From: Burkholderia sp. 9120
GTDB taxonomy: Bacteria > Pseudomonadota > Gammaproteobacteria > Burkholderiales > Burkholderiaceae
Reading direction: 5' to 3'
DNA length: 64,000 bases
NCBI RefSeq assembly: GCF_000745015.1
Contig: NZ_JQNA01000002.1
Coordinates: 2,232,001 to 2,296,000 of the forward strand
Shown here in pieces: positions 35,455 to 44,613 of this stretch. Under the pieces are notes generated by a model. It did no database searches. It was given only the letters and a program-made list of their open reading frames with translations, and was not told where the DNA came from. The stretch's first letter is position 1, and every line of letters starts with the position of its first letter. A program made the position numbers and the translations under genes.

Positions 35455-36462
35455 TTAGACCACGCCGGCTCCATGCGCCTGCAAATCGGCGTGATAACTC
35501 GACCGAACCATGGCACCCACCGCAGCATGCGTGAAGCCCATCTTGTACGCTTCTTCCTCGTACATTTTGAACGTGTCCGGGTGCACGTACGAGCGCACCG
35601 GCAGGTGGTGTTCCGACGGTTGCAGATACTGGCCGATCGTCAGCATGTCCACGTTGTGTTCACGCAAGTCGCGCATCACCTGCAGAATTTCTTCTTCGGT
35701 TTCACCGAGGCCGACCATCAGGCCCGACTTGGTGGCAACCTCAGGATGCAACGCTTTGAAGTCTTTCAGCAGCTTCAGCGAATGCGCGTAATCCGAACCC
35801 GGGCGCGCTTCCTTGTACAAACGCGGCACCGTTTCGAGGTTGTGGTTCATCACGTCGGGCGGAGCCGCGTTCAGAATGCCGATCGCGCGATCCAGACGGC
35901 CGCGGAAGTCCGGCGTCAGAATTTCGATGCGCGTTTCCGGCGAGAGCTCGCGCGTCTGGCGAATACATTCCACGAAGTGAGCCGCGCCACCGTCGCGCAG
36001 GTCGTCGCGGTCCACGCTGGTGATCACCACGTACTTCAGCTTCAAAGCCGCGATGGTGCGCGCCAGATTGCCGGGTTCGTCGACATCGAGCGGATCCGGG
36101 CGGCCGTGGCCGACGTCGCAGAACGGGCAGCGGCGCGTGCACTTGTCGCCCATGATCATGAACGTGGCGGTGCCCTTGCCGAAGCATTCGCCGATATTCG
36201 GACAACTCGCTTCTTCGCACACCGTGTGCAGATTGTGCTCGCGCAGAATCTGCTTGATTTCGTAAAAGCGTGAATTGCCCGTTGCCGCTTTGACGCGGAT
36301 CCAGTCAGGCTTCTTCAGCTTTTCGATCGGGATGATCTTGATCGGAATACGGGCGGTTTTGGCTTGCGCCTTCTGCTTCGCGGTCGCGTCGTAAGCAGCG
36401 GCGGAAGCCGGCACGGCGTCGGAAGCGGGAGGCGTTGCGAGGTTCGCGGTAACGTCAGTCAT
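35455..36462 (-). CDS. lipA: Lipoyl synthase
   Basis: Radical-SAM enzyme that inserts two sulfurs into protein-bound octanoyl groups. The 335-residue protein has the auxiliary cluster [12 protein letters not shown] and the radical-SAM cluster CTRRCPFC, then [10 protein letters not shown] and the C-terminal MVRSSYHAD. The Ala-rich first 35 residues are normal for Burkholderiales. The ATG at 36462 was chosen; an earlier in-frame ATG lies inside lipB. It is 13 bp downstream of lipB. Confidence 0.97.
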   Translation of the reverse strand: MTDVTANLATPPASDAVPASAAAYDATAKQKAQAKTARIPIKIIPIEKLKKPDWIRVKAATGNSRFYEIKQILREHNLHTVCEEASCPNIGECFGKGTATFMIMGDKCTRRCPFCDVGHGRPDPLDVDEPGNLARTIAALKLKYVVITSVDRDDLRDGGAAHFVECIRQTRELSPETRIEILTPDFRGRLDRAIGILNAAPPDVMNHNLETVPRLYKEARPGSDYAHSLKLLKDFKALHPEVATKSGLMVGLGETEEEILQVMRDLREHNVDMLTIGQYLQPSEHHLPVRSYVHPDTFKMYEEEAYKMGFTHAAVGAMVRSSYHADLQAHGAGVV

Positions 36463-36475
36463 TCGTTCGGTCCAG

Positions 36476-37213
36476 TCAGGCGGTGAGCGCACCGGCCTGC
36501 GGTTGGGCGACGGCCGCGGGACTGCCGTCGAGGTTTGCGGTGAGGCGTTCTGCAAAGGTACGGGCTACGTGGTTCCAGTCGGCCGTGACGCCCAGCGTTG
36601 CCATGTCGACTGTTTCGAGCCCCGCGTAGCCGCACGGATTGATGGCCAGAAACGGCCGCAAGTCCATGTTCACATTCAGGCTCACGCCGTGATAGCTGCA
36701 GCCGTTGCGGATTTTCAGACCCAGTGCGGCGATCTTCGCGCCAGTGTGCAGCCTAGCGTCCGGTCCCGCATCTGACCCGGCGCCCACATAGATACCGGGG
36801 GCGCCCGCCTTGCGTTCTCCGGCGAGATTATACGCCGCAAGGGTGTCGATCACGGCCTGCTCGATTCTCGTGACCATCTCGCGCACCATCAGCTTGCGGC
36901 GCCGCAGGTCGAGCAGCAGGTAGGCCACCACCTGGCCGGGGCCGTGGTACGTGATCTGACCGCCGCGATCAACCTTGACCAGCGGAATGCCGCTGTCGGC
37001 GGCCAGCAGATGCGCCGGGTCGCCGGCCTGGCCGAGCGTGAAAACGGGAGGGTGTTCGACTAGCCAGATTTCGTCGGGAGTGTCGGCCGTGCGGGCGTCG
37101 GTGAACACACGCATGGCTTCGAAACTGGCTTCGTAGGGTTCGCTGCCCAGCCAGCGCAGCGTGAGCGGCGCCGTGGCGGGCAAGGGAGACGGGGAAACCG
37201 GGGTGGCGCACAT
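36476..37213 (-). CDS. lipB: Lipoyl(octanoyl) transferase
   Basis: Transfers octanoate from acyl carrier protein to lipoyl domains. The 245-residue protein carries the substrate loops [21 protein letters not shown] and [19 protein letters not shown] (catalytic Lys in the latter) and the catalytic Cys in AINPCGYAG. It is the partner of lipA directly downstream. A DUF2917 gene lies 92 bp upstream on the same strand. Confidence 0.96.
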   Translation of the reverse strand: MCATPVSPSPLPATAPLTLRWLGSEPYEASFEAMRVFTDARTADTPDEIWLVEHPPVFTLGQAGDPAHLLAADSGIPLVKVDRGGQITYHGPGQVVAYLLLDLRRRKLMVREMVTRIEQAVIDTLAAYNLAGERKAGAPGIYVGAGSDAGPDARLHTGAKIAALGLKIRNGCSYHGVSLNVNMDLRPFLAINPCGYAGLETVDMATLGVTADWNHVARTFAERLTANLDGSPAAVAQPQAGALTA

Positions 37214-37305
37214 AATCCCGCCAGTTTACCGAAATCTGGGAATCCCCGTTGAATAAGGAAACATGAACCGTGCCGGGCGCGACCGCGTGGCCGCTCCCAA
37301 ATCGA

Positions 37306-37632
37306 TCAAACGGTGCGCCAGCCGCCGCGCATACGGGCCGCGAGCCGTTCGCCGATCCGCGCGAACCAGTTCAGCGCGCGCTGATCGCAGCGCGTCGGCA
37401 CGGAAAACGTCACCTTTGCCTGCACGCCGCCCTCGGCGCTCAGCCACAGCCGCTCGCCACAGCGCAGACGGAGCGTATGGCCGGGCTGCAGCCAGTAGTC
37501 TTCCGTATCGTCGCTACGTGTGACCCACACCGCGCCGCCGTGCACGACCAGCCGGGTGCTGCGTGCTACCTTCATGGGAATGGTTTCGCCGCTACGGATT
37601 TCAAACGCGATACTAGAGGAAATTTCTCGCAT
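37306..37632 (-). CDS. DUF2917 domain protein
   Basis: Protein of 108 residues that resembles the DUF2917 family of beta-proteobacteria, a cupin-like small fold: IPMKVARSTRLVVHGGAVWVTRSDDTEDYWLQPGHTL followed by an Arg-rich C-terminus. GAGGG precedes the ATG by 6 bp. It diverges from the LysR-type gene across 98 bp and may be its target. No biochemical function is known for the family. Confidence 0.8.
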   Translation of the reverse strand: MREISSSIAFEIRSGETIPMKVARSTRLVVHGGAVWVTRSDDTEDYWLQPGHTLRLRCGERLWLSAEGGVQAKVTFSVPTRCDQRALNWFARIGERLAARMRGGWRTV

Positions 37633-37730
37633 GATTCCCTCGCCAAAAATCGTTTCATGGCTACAATCGTAGCCGTAGCAAGGGTTTACGCAAAACGATC
37701 AATTTTCACCTCTATGTGAGAAATATTGCG

Positions 37731-38705
37731 ATGGACCTCCGGCAACTCCCCGCACTGAACGCGATCAAGGCGTTCGAAGCCGCCGCCCGCCACGAGAGCT
37801 TCTCGCGCGCCGCCGACGAACTTTTCGTCACGCACGGCGCCGTCAGCCATCAGATCCGCGCGCTGGAGGCCGAGTTAGGCGTTTCGCTGTTCGCCCGCGA
37901 CGGCAAACGCGTGCGGCTCACCGACACCGGACGGCGCTATGCCACGCACGTGCGCGGCGCGCTCATGGCGCTCGCCGACGCCACTCGCGAAATCCGCGCC
38001 GGCGACCGCGAGCGGCGGCTGGTCGTGTCGATGCTGTCGTCGTTCGCGGCGCGCTGGGTGACGCCGCGCATCGGCAGCTTTATCGAGGCGCATCCACAAT
38101 GGGACCTCGAACTGCTGTCCACCAACGCCCTCACGGATTTCGCGCGCGACGATGTCGACGTGGCGATCCGTTTCGGCTTCGGCAAATATTCGGGGTTGCA
38201 CGCGGAGCTGTTGCTGGAGGAGATTTTCTTTCCGGCCTGCTCGCCGGGCTTCAACGGCGGCAAGCTGCCGCAGACGCCGGCCGATCTCGCCAAAGTCCCG
38301 CTGCTGCGCTCGGACGACGAATTGTGGCGCCCGTGGTTCGACGCTGCCGGCCTCACCGACTGGCCGGAGCCGAAGCGCGGGGTGCTGTATCAGGATTCGT
38401 CGAATCTGCTGCAGGCGGCGATCGACGGTCAGGGCGTCGCGCTCACACGCCGCTCGCTCGCCATGCACGAAATCGCGGCTGGGCGCCTTGTGCGGCTATT
38501 CGATGTGGATGGGCCGAGCCCGTGGCAGTACTACTTCATCTGCCCGCCGCAGATGCTCGAGACCGCGCGGGTCAAGGCGTTTCGCGACTGGGTCTTCGCG
38601 GAGGTGGGACGCTTCAGGCAGCTTTTTGAGCAGGCTTGCGAAGTGGGGCCAGGCGGCGATAGCGACGCTGCTCAGCCGGCGGACGCGTTGCGCGTCACGC
38701 CGTAG
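37731..38705 (+). CDS. LysR-family transcriptional regulator (GcvA-like)
   Basis: Regulator of 324 residues with an N-terminal helix-turn-helix (FEAAARHESFSRAADELFVTHGAVSHQIRALEAELG) and an effector domain from about residue 90. The opening DLRQLPALNAIKAFEAAAR is typical of the GcvA/AmpR branch. The ATG at 37731 was chosen over one 5 codons upstream because the family begins close to this point. It is divergent from the DUF2917 gene and convergent with DUF493. Confidence 0.92.
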   Translation: MDLRQLPALNAIKAFEAAARHESFSRAADELFVTHGAVSHQIRALEAELGVSLFARDGKRVRLTDTGRRYATHVRGALMALADATREIRAGDRERRLVVSMLSSFAARWVTPRIGSFIEAHPQWDLELLSTNALTDFARDDVDVAIRFGFGKYSGLHAELLLEEIFFPACSPGFNGGKLPQTPADLAKVPLLRSDDELWRPWFDAAGLTDWPEPKRGVLYQDSSNLLQAAIDGQGVALTRRSLAMHEIAAGRLVRLFDVDGPSPWQYYFICPPQMLETARVKAFRDWVFAEVGRFRQLFEQACEVGPGGDSDAAQPADALRVTP

Positions 38706-38759
38706 TCAGGTCAAACGTACCGGGTGCGATAACGCAAGCAATACGAGCGGTGCAAAACC

Positions 38760-39029
38760 TCAAAGCACCACTTTGACCATCGGATGCCCGGTCAGCGCCC
38801 GATAGATATCGTCGAGCTGTTCCTGGCTGGTAGCGCGCACCGTGACCGTCAGGCCGGTGTAGTTGCCGCCGCTCGACGGCCGCGTTTCGAGGCGCGACGT
38901 GTCGACGTCGTTATCAAACTTCCGGACCACCTCGACGATCGTGTCGGTGAACTCCGGGTGCGTTTTTCCCATGATCTTGATCGGGAAATCGCAGGGAAAC
39001 TCAAGCAGTGATGTTTTCTCGGGATTCAT
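38760..39029 (-). CDS. ybeD: DUF493 (YbeD) family protein
   Basis: Small ACT-like regulatory protein of 89 residues, with FPCDFPIKIMGKTHPEFTDTIVEVV and VTVRATSQEQLDDIYRALTGHPMVKVVL. YbeD genes usually sit between dacA/dacC and lipB, consistent with a link to lipoate metabolism that remains unproven. Its start overlaps the end of the aminotransferase gene by 29 bp. Confidence 0.93.
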   Translation of the reverse strand: MNPEKTSLLEFPCDFPIKIMGKTHPEFTDTIVEVVRKFDNDVDTSRLETRPSSGGNYTGLTVTVRATSQEQLDDIYRALTGHPMVKVVL

Positions 39030-39978
39030 TCTCTACTCCTTGCTGCGCTTCTTGCGCGTGTTGCGCGTGTTGCGCTTCCTTGGCTTTGGCTCGCTGATAG
39101 CCCGCGTACAGTGCCGCAAAGACCGCACCCGGCCGGCCCTCGCCGATCGGCTGACCGTCGAGTTGCGTGACGGGCAGCACTTCCTTGGTGGCCGAGCTGA
39201 CGATGATCTCGTCGGCGGCACGCAATTCGGCCTCGCTAATCTCACGTGCCTCGAAGCGAATACCGCATTCCTGCGCGAGCGTTTCGATCAGGCCGTAGCG
39301 AATCCCTTCGAGAATCTTGTGACTGCGCGGCGGCGCAGCCAGCACGCCGTCCTTCACCACCCACACATTCGACGACGACCCTTCGGTCAGCACGCCGTCA
39401 CGAAACTGGATCGTCTCGAACGCGTCGTTCTCGGCGGCGTATTGCGCCATCAGCACGTTGCCGAGCAGCGATACCGACTTGATATCGCAATTCAACCACC
39501 GGCGATCTTCCGCCGTCACGCAACGCACACCTTGCGCACGCTGCGTTTCAGACGGCAGATTCAGCGCCGTGACCATCACGAACACGGTCGGCTGAATGCC
39601 GGCCGGAAATGCGTGACCGCGCTTCGCGACGCCGCGTGTCACCTGAATATAGGCAATCGCGTCCTGATCGGCGCGCAAACCGGCATGCGCCTCGTTGGCC
39701 GCGACCACGCGCGAAATCAGCGCGCGCCAGCCGGCGTCGTCGAACGGATTGGCGATACCGATCTTGCCCACCGAGCGGGCAAGCCGCGCCAGATGCTGCT
39801 CGAAACGAAACGGCATGCGACGGCCCGAATTGCCGGCGTAAAGCGGCGCGACTTCGTAAATGCCGTCGCCGAAAATAAAGCCGCGGTCGAGCACCGGCAC
39901 GCGCGCTTCGGACAACGGCACCAACTCGCCGTTCAGATAAACGATCGGGTCGTGCGAGACATCGTCAACAACGGTCAT
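39001..39978 (-). CDS. dat: D-amino-acid transaminase (PLP class IV)
   Basis: Makes D-amino acids, such as D-alanine or D-glutamate for peptidoglycan, by transamination. The 325-residue protein has the class-IV features VPVLDRGFIFGDGIYEV, the Schiff-base Lys in LNCDIKSVSLLGNVL, and TEGSSSNVWVV. Its C-terminus contains a short tandem repeat (AQHAQHAQEAQQ) that extends beyond the conserved fold. It lies 13 bp after dacC. Branched-chain or aminodeoxychorismate activity cannot be excluded from sequence. Confidence 0.9.
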   Translation of the reverse strand: MTVVDDVSHDPIVYLNGELVPLSEARVPVLDRGFIFGDGIYEVAPLYAGNSGRRMPFRFEQHLARLARSVGKIGIANPFDDAGWRALISRVVAANEAHAGLRADQDAIAYIQVTRGVAKRGHAFPAGIQPTVFVMVTALNLPSETQRAQGVRCVTAEDRRWLNCDIKSVSLLGNVLMAQYAAENDAFETIQFRDGVLTEGSSSNVWVVKDGVLAAPPRSHKILEGIRYGLIETLAQECGIRFEAREISEAELRAADEIIVSSATKEVLPVTQLDGQPIGEGRPGAVFAALYAGYQRAKAKEAQHAQHAQEAQQGVENESRENITA

Positions 39979-39991
39979 TGCGTACAGGCTC

Positions 39992-41221
39992 TTACTTCTT
40001 CTTGTTGAACATCAGCATCAGCGAATCCCACACACGGCCGACCACGCCGGCTTGCGGCACAGCCTGCAACGCGACGATCGGGAATTGCGCCAACACCTTG
40101 CCGTCGGCGACCAGCTTGGCCGTGCCGACCTGCTGACCGTTCGCGATCGGCGCGATCAGCGGATCGATCTGCTCGATCTGCGGCTTCACCTTGTCGCCCA
40201 TGCCCTTCGGCACGGTGATGTACTGATCGCCCTTCACGCCGATCTGCACCGTGTCCTGCGCACCCTTGTAGACGCGCGGCGTGCCGACCACCTGGTTCGC
40301 CTTGTACAGACGCACCGTGTCGTACGCGGTGTAGCCGTAGCTCAGCATCTTCAGGCTGTCCTGCACCCGGTCGTGCTCTTTGGTCTCGCCCATCATGACC
40401 GTGACGAGACGGCGCGAGCCGTCGGTCGTGCCCGGCAGCGGACGCTTCGCGCTCGCGATCAGGCAGTAGCCGGCCGCTTGCGTGTGGCCGGTCTTCAGAC
40501 CGTCGACGGTCGGGTCGATCCACAGCAGACGGTTGCGGTTGGGCTGCTTGATCTTGTTGTACGTGAATTCCTTGACCGAGAAGATGTTGTAGTAGTCGGG
40601 GAAATCGCGAATCAGACGCGCCGACAGCACCGCGAGGTCGCCCGCCGTGGTGTAGTGCTGCGGATCGGGCATGCCGTTCACGTCGGCGAAATGCGTGTGC
40701 TTCATGCCGAGCTTTGCCGCTTCGTTGTTCATCATGTTGACGAACTGCGACTCGCTGCCGCCGACCAGTTCCGCCAGCGCGATCGCCGCGTCGTTACCCG
40801 ACTGGATGATCATGCCGTACACCAGATCGTGCACGGTCACCGGCTTGTTCGCCTCGATGAACATGCGCGATTCGTCGGTTTTCACCCGGCGCACCGCTTC
40901 GCTCGGCATCACCGTCTGGTCCATCGTGATCTTTTTCGCCTGCAGTGCCTCGAACACGAGGTACGCGGTCATCAGCTTGGTCAGCGAGGCCGGTTCCACG
41001 CGCTCGTCGGCATTGCCCGACGCGAGCACCTGGTTGCTGGTGGCGTCGACCAGTACCCACGAACGCGCGTTCACCGCGGGCGGCGGCACTTGCGCGAACG
41101 CGGTGCTGGCCACAAGCGTGGCCGGCAGCACGACGCCGAGCGTCACGGCACGACTAAGCGAAGAAGGAACGAAGGAAGCAACTGACGGGAAGGACGTGCG
41201 GCCGGAAGTGGAGAAACGCAT
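39992..41221 (-). CDS. dacC: D-alanyl-D-alanine carboxypeptidase (PBP5/6 type)
   Basis: Periplasmic penicillin-binding protein that trims the terminal D-Ala of peptidoglycan pentapeptides. The three catalytic motifs are present: SLTK (EPASLTKLMTAYLVF), SGN (IIQSGNDAAIAL) and KTG (DGLKTGHTQAAGYC). A signal peptide precedes QVPPPAVNARSW, and the C-terminus ends in the amphipathic WDSLMLMFNKKK, a probable membrane tether. The ATG at 41221 was chosen over one 9 codons upstream. Confidence 0.95.
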   Translation of the reverse strand: MRFSTSGRTSFPSVASFVPSSLSRAVTLGVVLPATLVASTAFAQVPPPAVNARSWVLVDATSNQVLASGNADERVEPASLTKLMTAYLVFEALQAKKITMDQTVMPSEAVRRVKTDESRMFIEANKPVTVHDLVYGMIIQSGNDAAIALAELVGGSESQFVNMMNNEAAKLGMKHTHFADVNGMPDPQHYTTAGDLAVLSARLIRDFPDYYNIFSVKEFTYNKIKQPNRNRLLWIDPTVDGLKTGHTQAAGYCLIASAKRPLPGTTDGSRRLVTVMMGETKEHDRVQDSLKMLSYGYTAYDTVRLYKANQVVGTPRVYKGAQDTVQIGVKGDQYITVPKGMGDKVKPQIEQIDPLIAPIANGQQVGTAKLVADGKVLAQFPIVALQAVPQAGVVGRVWDSLMLMFNKKK

Positions 41222-41567
41222 AGGGTCGATTCGTGCGGAAAAATACATCGCGCGCAGGGCGCACAGTTTGGAAGAGCCGGTCGGCGAGCGTCTGGCCGCA
41301 AAAACGGCGCGGCGCCCATTGGACTTCCGGCTACGCGATCGGTTCGCGCAGCACGCCCTGCATCCGGCACCGCTGCGCGCGCAACAACCAGGAAACCAAC
41401 AAGAAACAACCAGGTTACGCGTCGCGCGAACTGCCGGATGGGCGGCGCTGCGCCCAAAAAAGAGCGCTCATTATACGCGCGCTAACCTGGTAACTTTGCG
41501 CAAACGGGGACGATTAATTTGCGTTTGTGCGTACCTGTACCCCGGAAAACGCGGCGCGACGCACTGC
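41222..41567. other. dacC upstream region
   Basis: No gene was seen here. On the minus strand a perfect TATAAT at 41470-41475 is the probable dacC -10, about 250 bp before the start, so the leader would be long. CAACCAGG occurs twice in direct orientation close together near 41385-41415. Confidence 0.45.
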
Positions 41568-42212
41568 TTAACGCCACGCGTCGACAATGATCCGCTTGAG
41601 CACATGCAGCTTGCGATGCAGAAAGTGTTCCGCCCCCGGAATCACCACGACCGGTAATTCCTGCGGCCGCGCCCAGTCGTAAACCGATTGAATGGGCACC
41701 GTGTCGTCGGTCTCGCCGTGAATCACCAGCGTGTTCTCCGGCACGGGCGCCACCTCCCAACGGCTCGCCGCAGTACCGACAAAAACCATCCGCTCGATCG
41801 CCTGTTCTTCTTCGCGCAGCTTCGCGGCCACGTGCGAAAGCACGAACGTGCCGAACGAAAATCCCGCGAGCACGAGGGGCAGATCGGCCTGCCCTGCCTC
41901 GGCGCGCATGTGATCCAGCACGGCGCGCAGATCGTCGCGCTCGCCGATGCCCGCGTCGTGTTCACCTTGCGTCTCGCCGACGCCACGGAAATTCGAGCGG
42001 TACGTCACGTAGTTCAACTGCACGAGCGTGCGGGCGAGCGTCTGCGCGACCTTGTTGTCCATCGTGCCGCCGAACAGCGGATGCGGATGCGCGACCAGCG
42101 CAACGCCGCGCGGCGCGGCGCCGTTCTCGCGCATCTCGTCGGGCAGATCCAGCGCGACCTCGATCTTGCCGACCGGGCCGTCGATCAGATATTTTTTCGT
42201 GTGTACGTTCAT
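41568..42212 (-). CDS. Alpha/beta-hydrolase family protein
   Basis: Cytoplasmic hydrolase of 214 residues with the oxyanion-loop segment ALVAHPHPLFGGTMDNKV, the nucleophile elbow GFSFG, the acid in VIHGETDDTVP and the catalytic His in PGAEHFLHRKL. The HPHP-FGGTMDN motif marks the YfbB/CocE-independent serine hydrolase group often listed as putative dienelactone-type hydrolases. The substrate is unknown. It lies 8 bp downstream of the ferredoxin gene, so they are probably one operon. Confidence 0.88.
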   Translation of the reverse strand: MNVHTKKYLIDGPVGKIEVALDLPDEMRENGAAPRGVALVAHPHPLFGGTMDNKVAQTLARTLVQLNYVTYRSNFRGVGETQGEHDAGIGERDDLRAVLDHMRAEAGQADLPLVLAGFSFGTFVLSHVAAKLREEEQAIERMVFVGTAASRWEVAPVPENTLVIHGETDDTVPIQSVYDWARPQELPVVVIPGAEHFLHRKLHVLKRIIVDAWR

Positions 42213-42220
42213 GCCGATGC

Positions 42221-42544
42221 TTATTGATCGATTTTCAGACGCTCGACAACCTTGCCGTTCACCAGGTGCGAATCGACGATTTCGTCGATATCGCTCTCAT
42301 CCACGTACGTGTACCAGATGCCTTCCGGATACACGACGAGCGCCGGTCCGAGTTCGCAACGCTCAAGGCAACCGGCCTTGTTGATACGCACCTGGCCGGG
42401 GCCCGCGAGACCGAGTTGCTTCACGCGTTTTTTTGCATGCTCCTGCATGGCTTGCGCATTGCAGTTCGCGCAGCTCGGACGCTCGGCGCCGGGATCGCGT
42501 TGATTGAGACAGAAGAAGACGTGGTACTTGTAGAAGGAGTCCAT
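42221..42544 (-). CDS. Thioredoxin-like [2Fe-2S] ferredoxin
   Basis: Protein of 107 residues with the Cys pattern of thioredoxin-fold ferredoxins: FFCLNQRDPGAERPSCANC and KAGCLERCELGPALVVYPEG. The partner is unknown. The start at 42544 (MDSFYKYHVFFC) follows GGAC 8 bp upstream; the longer frame upstream is low-complexity and not conserved in character. Confidence 0.92.
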   Translation of the reverse strand: MDSFYKYHVFFCLNQRDPGAERPSCANCNAQAMQEHAKKRVKQLGLAGPGQVRINKAGCLERCELGPALVVYPEGIWYTYVDESDIDEIVDSHLVNGKVVERLKIDQ

Positions 42545-42759
42545 GATGTCCGGGGACGAAACTGTAAGAGTGGGGAATGGCGTTGTAAGCGCGGTAGCGC
42601 GCCGGTTTATGCGGACGATTATAGCGAGCGAGGCCGGTGGTCGCAGACGCTGACGGCGCGACGGCGGCGCCTCATTCGCGGCATGCGCGCGTGTCATCCC
42701 TAGCCTGCGCGTACTTCGTGCGTCGCTCATGCATGCGCCACGTGTACCTTACCGGTGCC

Positions 42760-43917
42760 TCAAACCCGCTTCACCCGCCGCTTGAGCCACGCCTGCTCGA
42801 CGACAAACGCGATCCACACCAGCGCCGCATACGGCCAGCTCCACGCCAGCCAATGCGCCAGACCGTTGAAGTGCAGATAACGCCCTTGCCGCCAGTCCGC
42901 GAGCACGACGTCGAAATACGGATTCACCGGCAGCAGGTTGACGAGCACCAGCGAAACAACCAGCGCGCCAGCCGCGAGCGCCGCACGCGATCGGCGTCGC
43001 AGACGCAACGCCAGCAGGGCCAGCACCGCGCCACCCACGAGCCCCACGAGCGCCCCAGGCGTCGCCCAGTTGAACGCAAGCCCCGACTGCGATTGCAGAA
43101 ACGTCGCGCCGACCTTCACGCACAACGTCGCGACGACAAACACCAGCAGCAGACGCACCAGCGGCGCATGCCGCCGCACCGGCAGCGATGCCAGCGCGAG
43201 CGCGGCAAACAGGTTGAGCGCGGCGATCAGCGCTTCCCAGGTATCGTCGGGCAACTTCGCCGCGAGCAACGCGGGCCATGCGCCGACGTGCCAGGCGGAA
43301 GGTGCCCACGCGAGCAACGCATCCTGCGTGGTCGAATCGAAACGCAGCCACAGCGTACGCGGCCAGTTGCCGAGACCGAACAGCCGCGGCGCGGGGTACA
43401 TGGTCGCAAACGGCCACGTCGCGACAAGACAGACGAGCGCTGCGCTATCGCGCTCGAACCACAGCAGCCGCAAGCGCCTCAACAAGCCGCGATCGAGCAG
43501 CGCGCCGGTAGCCGGCGACATGATCGCCGCGCCGAGCAGCGCGCCGAGCGCATTGGCGGCCAAATCGAGATTGGACGCGACGCGCGTCGGCAGATAGGTC
43601 TGCACGGCTTCCATCGTGCCCGACAGCAAGCCGCCCAGCACGAAGGCCAACGCTACGGCCAGCGTGCCGCGCCAGCGCGGATAGACCGCCAGCACCACCA
43701 GCGCGCCGAACGGCATATAGCCGAGCACGTTCGTGACGACGTCGAACGCCGTCAGGTACTGCGGCATGGGATCGAACAGATAGGCAAACGGAGCGAGGCC
43801 GAGCGAACGCCAGCCGGAAAACGGATACCACGAACCGTACACGATCAGCGCGGCGTACAGCACCAACGCCTGCCGGGCGAGCGCCGACGGACGGCGCTGC
43901 CACGGTTTTACGCTCAT
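42760..43917 (-). CDS. VanZ-like family membrane protein
   Basis: Membrane protein of 385 residues with about ten hydrophobic segments. The N-terminal third matches the VanZ-like domain (LIVYGSWYPFSGW, VVTNVLGYMPFGALVVLAV, GGLLSGTMEAVQTYLPTR, DLAANALGALLGAAI). VanZ homologues outside enterococci have no settled function. It lies 31 bp downstream of the lipid-transport lipoprotein gene and could share its transcript. Confidence 0.85.
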   Translation of the reverse strand: MSVKPWQRRPSALARQALVLYAALIVYGSWYPFSGWRSLGLAPFAYLFDPMPQYLTAFDVVTNVLGYMPFGALVVLAVYPRWRGTLAVALAFVLGGLLSGTMEAVQTYLPTRVASNLDLAANALGALLGAAIMSPATGALLDRGLLRRLRLLWFERDSAALVCLVATWPFATMYPAPRLFGLGNWPRTLWLRFDSTTQDALLAWAPSAWHVGAWPALLAAKLPDDTWEALIAALNLFAALALASLPVRRHAPLVRLLLVFVVATLCVKVGATFLQSQSGLAFNWATPGALVGLVGGAVLALLALRLRRRSRAALAAGALVVSLVLVNLLPVNPYFDVVLADWRQGRYLHFNGLAHWLAWSWPYAALVWIAFVVEQAWLKRRVKRV

Positions 43918-43948
43918 GCAGCGCTCCGTTGCGCGCGCTGCATGCGGG

Positions 43949-44575
43949 TCACTGCGCGGCGACCAGCGCCTGCACGCCGAGCCACGCGCCGATCTGCGAG
44001 ACCAGGTCGTCGCTGGCGACGGCAAGCGCTTGCGCGCCGCCGGCGGCGTCCGCCGAACTGGACGGCGCGCGGGCGATAAACGTGCGCTGGCCGATCACCT
44101 TGCCGCTTTGCGTCAACGTGACGCGCGCGGTCACGGCCGCGTGACTCTCGGATTGGCTGTCGAAGACCTGCTCGAACTCGCTCAGATCGACCTTCAGCAC
44201 CGGCGCCGCCACGCCGTCGGCTCCCGTCAGCACGGTGCCGCGCGAACTGAGCGCGCCGCGCAGACGTTGCGTCAGCAATTGCGCGGGCGTCATGGTCCAG
44301 TGGCTGTTCGCGTAGGACGCGGTCTGCTGCGCGTCGGCGTAACTGAGGCGGTAGATCAGCTTGTTGGACTCGAGCATGTCGGGCGCGCTCACTTCGAGCA
44401 CCTTCACGGCCGGCGACGTGCCAGCCGACGCCGCCGGATTCGGCGGCCCGAAGTCGTAGCGAATGTCGGCGAGCACGGCCGGATTTCCGGCGCAGCCCGC
44501 AGCTAGCACGCCGAACGCGAGCAACACCGCCAACGCGGCGCTCGAGGACAACAATCGGTGGGTCAAGCGTGACAT
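43949..44575 (-). CDS. ABC-type transport auxiliary lipoprotein (PqiC-like)
   Basis: Lipoprotein of 208 residues. A signal (LAVLLAFGVLAAGC, lipobox AAGC) precedes a domain resembling the ABC_trans_aux family, with VKVLEVSAPDMLESNKLIYRLSYADA and NSHWTMTPAQLLTQRLRGAL. It is the last gene of the MCE operon and would act with the MCE protein in moving lipids between inner and outer membranes. Confidence 0.85.
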   Translation of the reverse strand: MSRLTHRLLSSSAALAVLLAFGVLAAGCAGNPAVLADIRYDFGPPNPAASAGTSPAVKVLEVSAPDMLESNKLIYRLSYADAQQTASYANSHWTMTPAQLLTQRLRGALSSRGTVLTGADGVAAPVLKVDLSEFEQVFDSQSESHAAVTARVTLTQSGKVIGQRTFIARAPSSSADAAGGAQALAVASDDLVSQIGAWLGVQALVAAQ

Positions 44576-44613
44576 GACAATCTTCCTTTCTTCAAACCTG
44601 CAAATTCGTTAAT

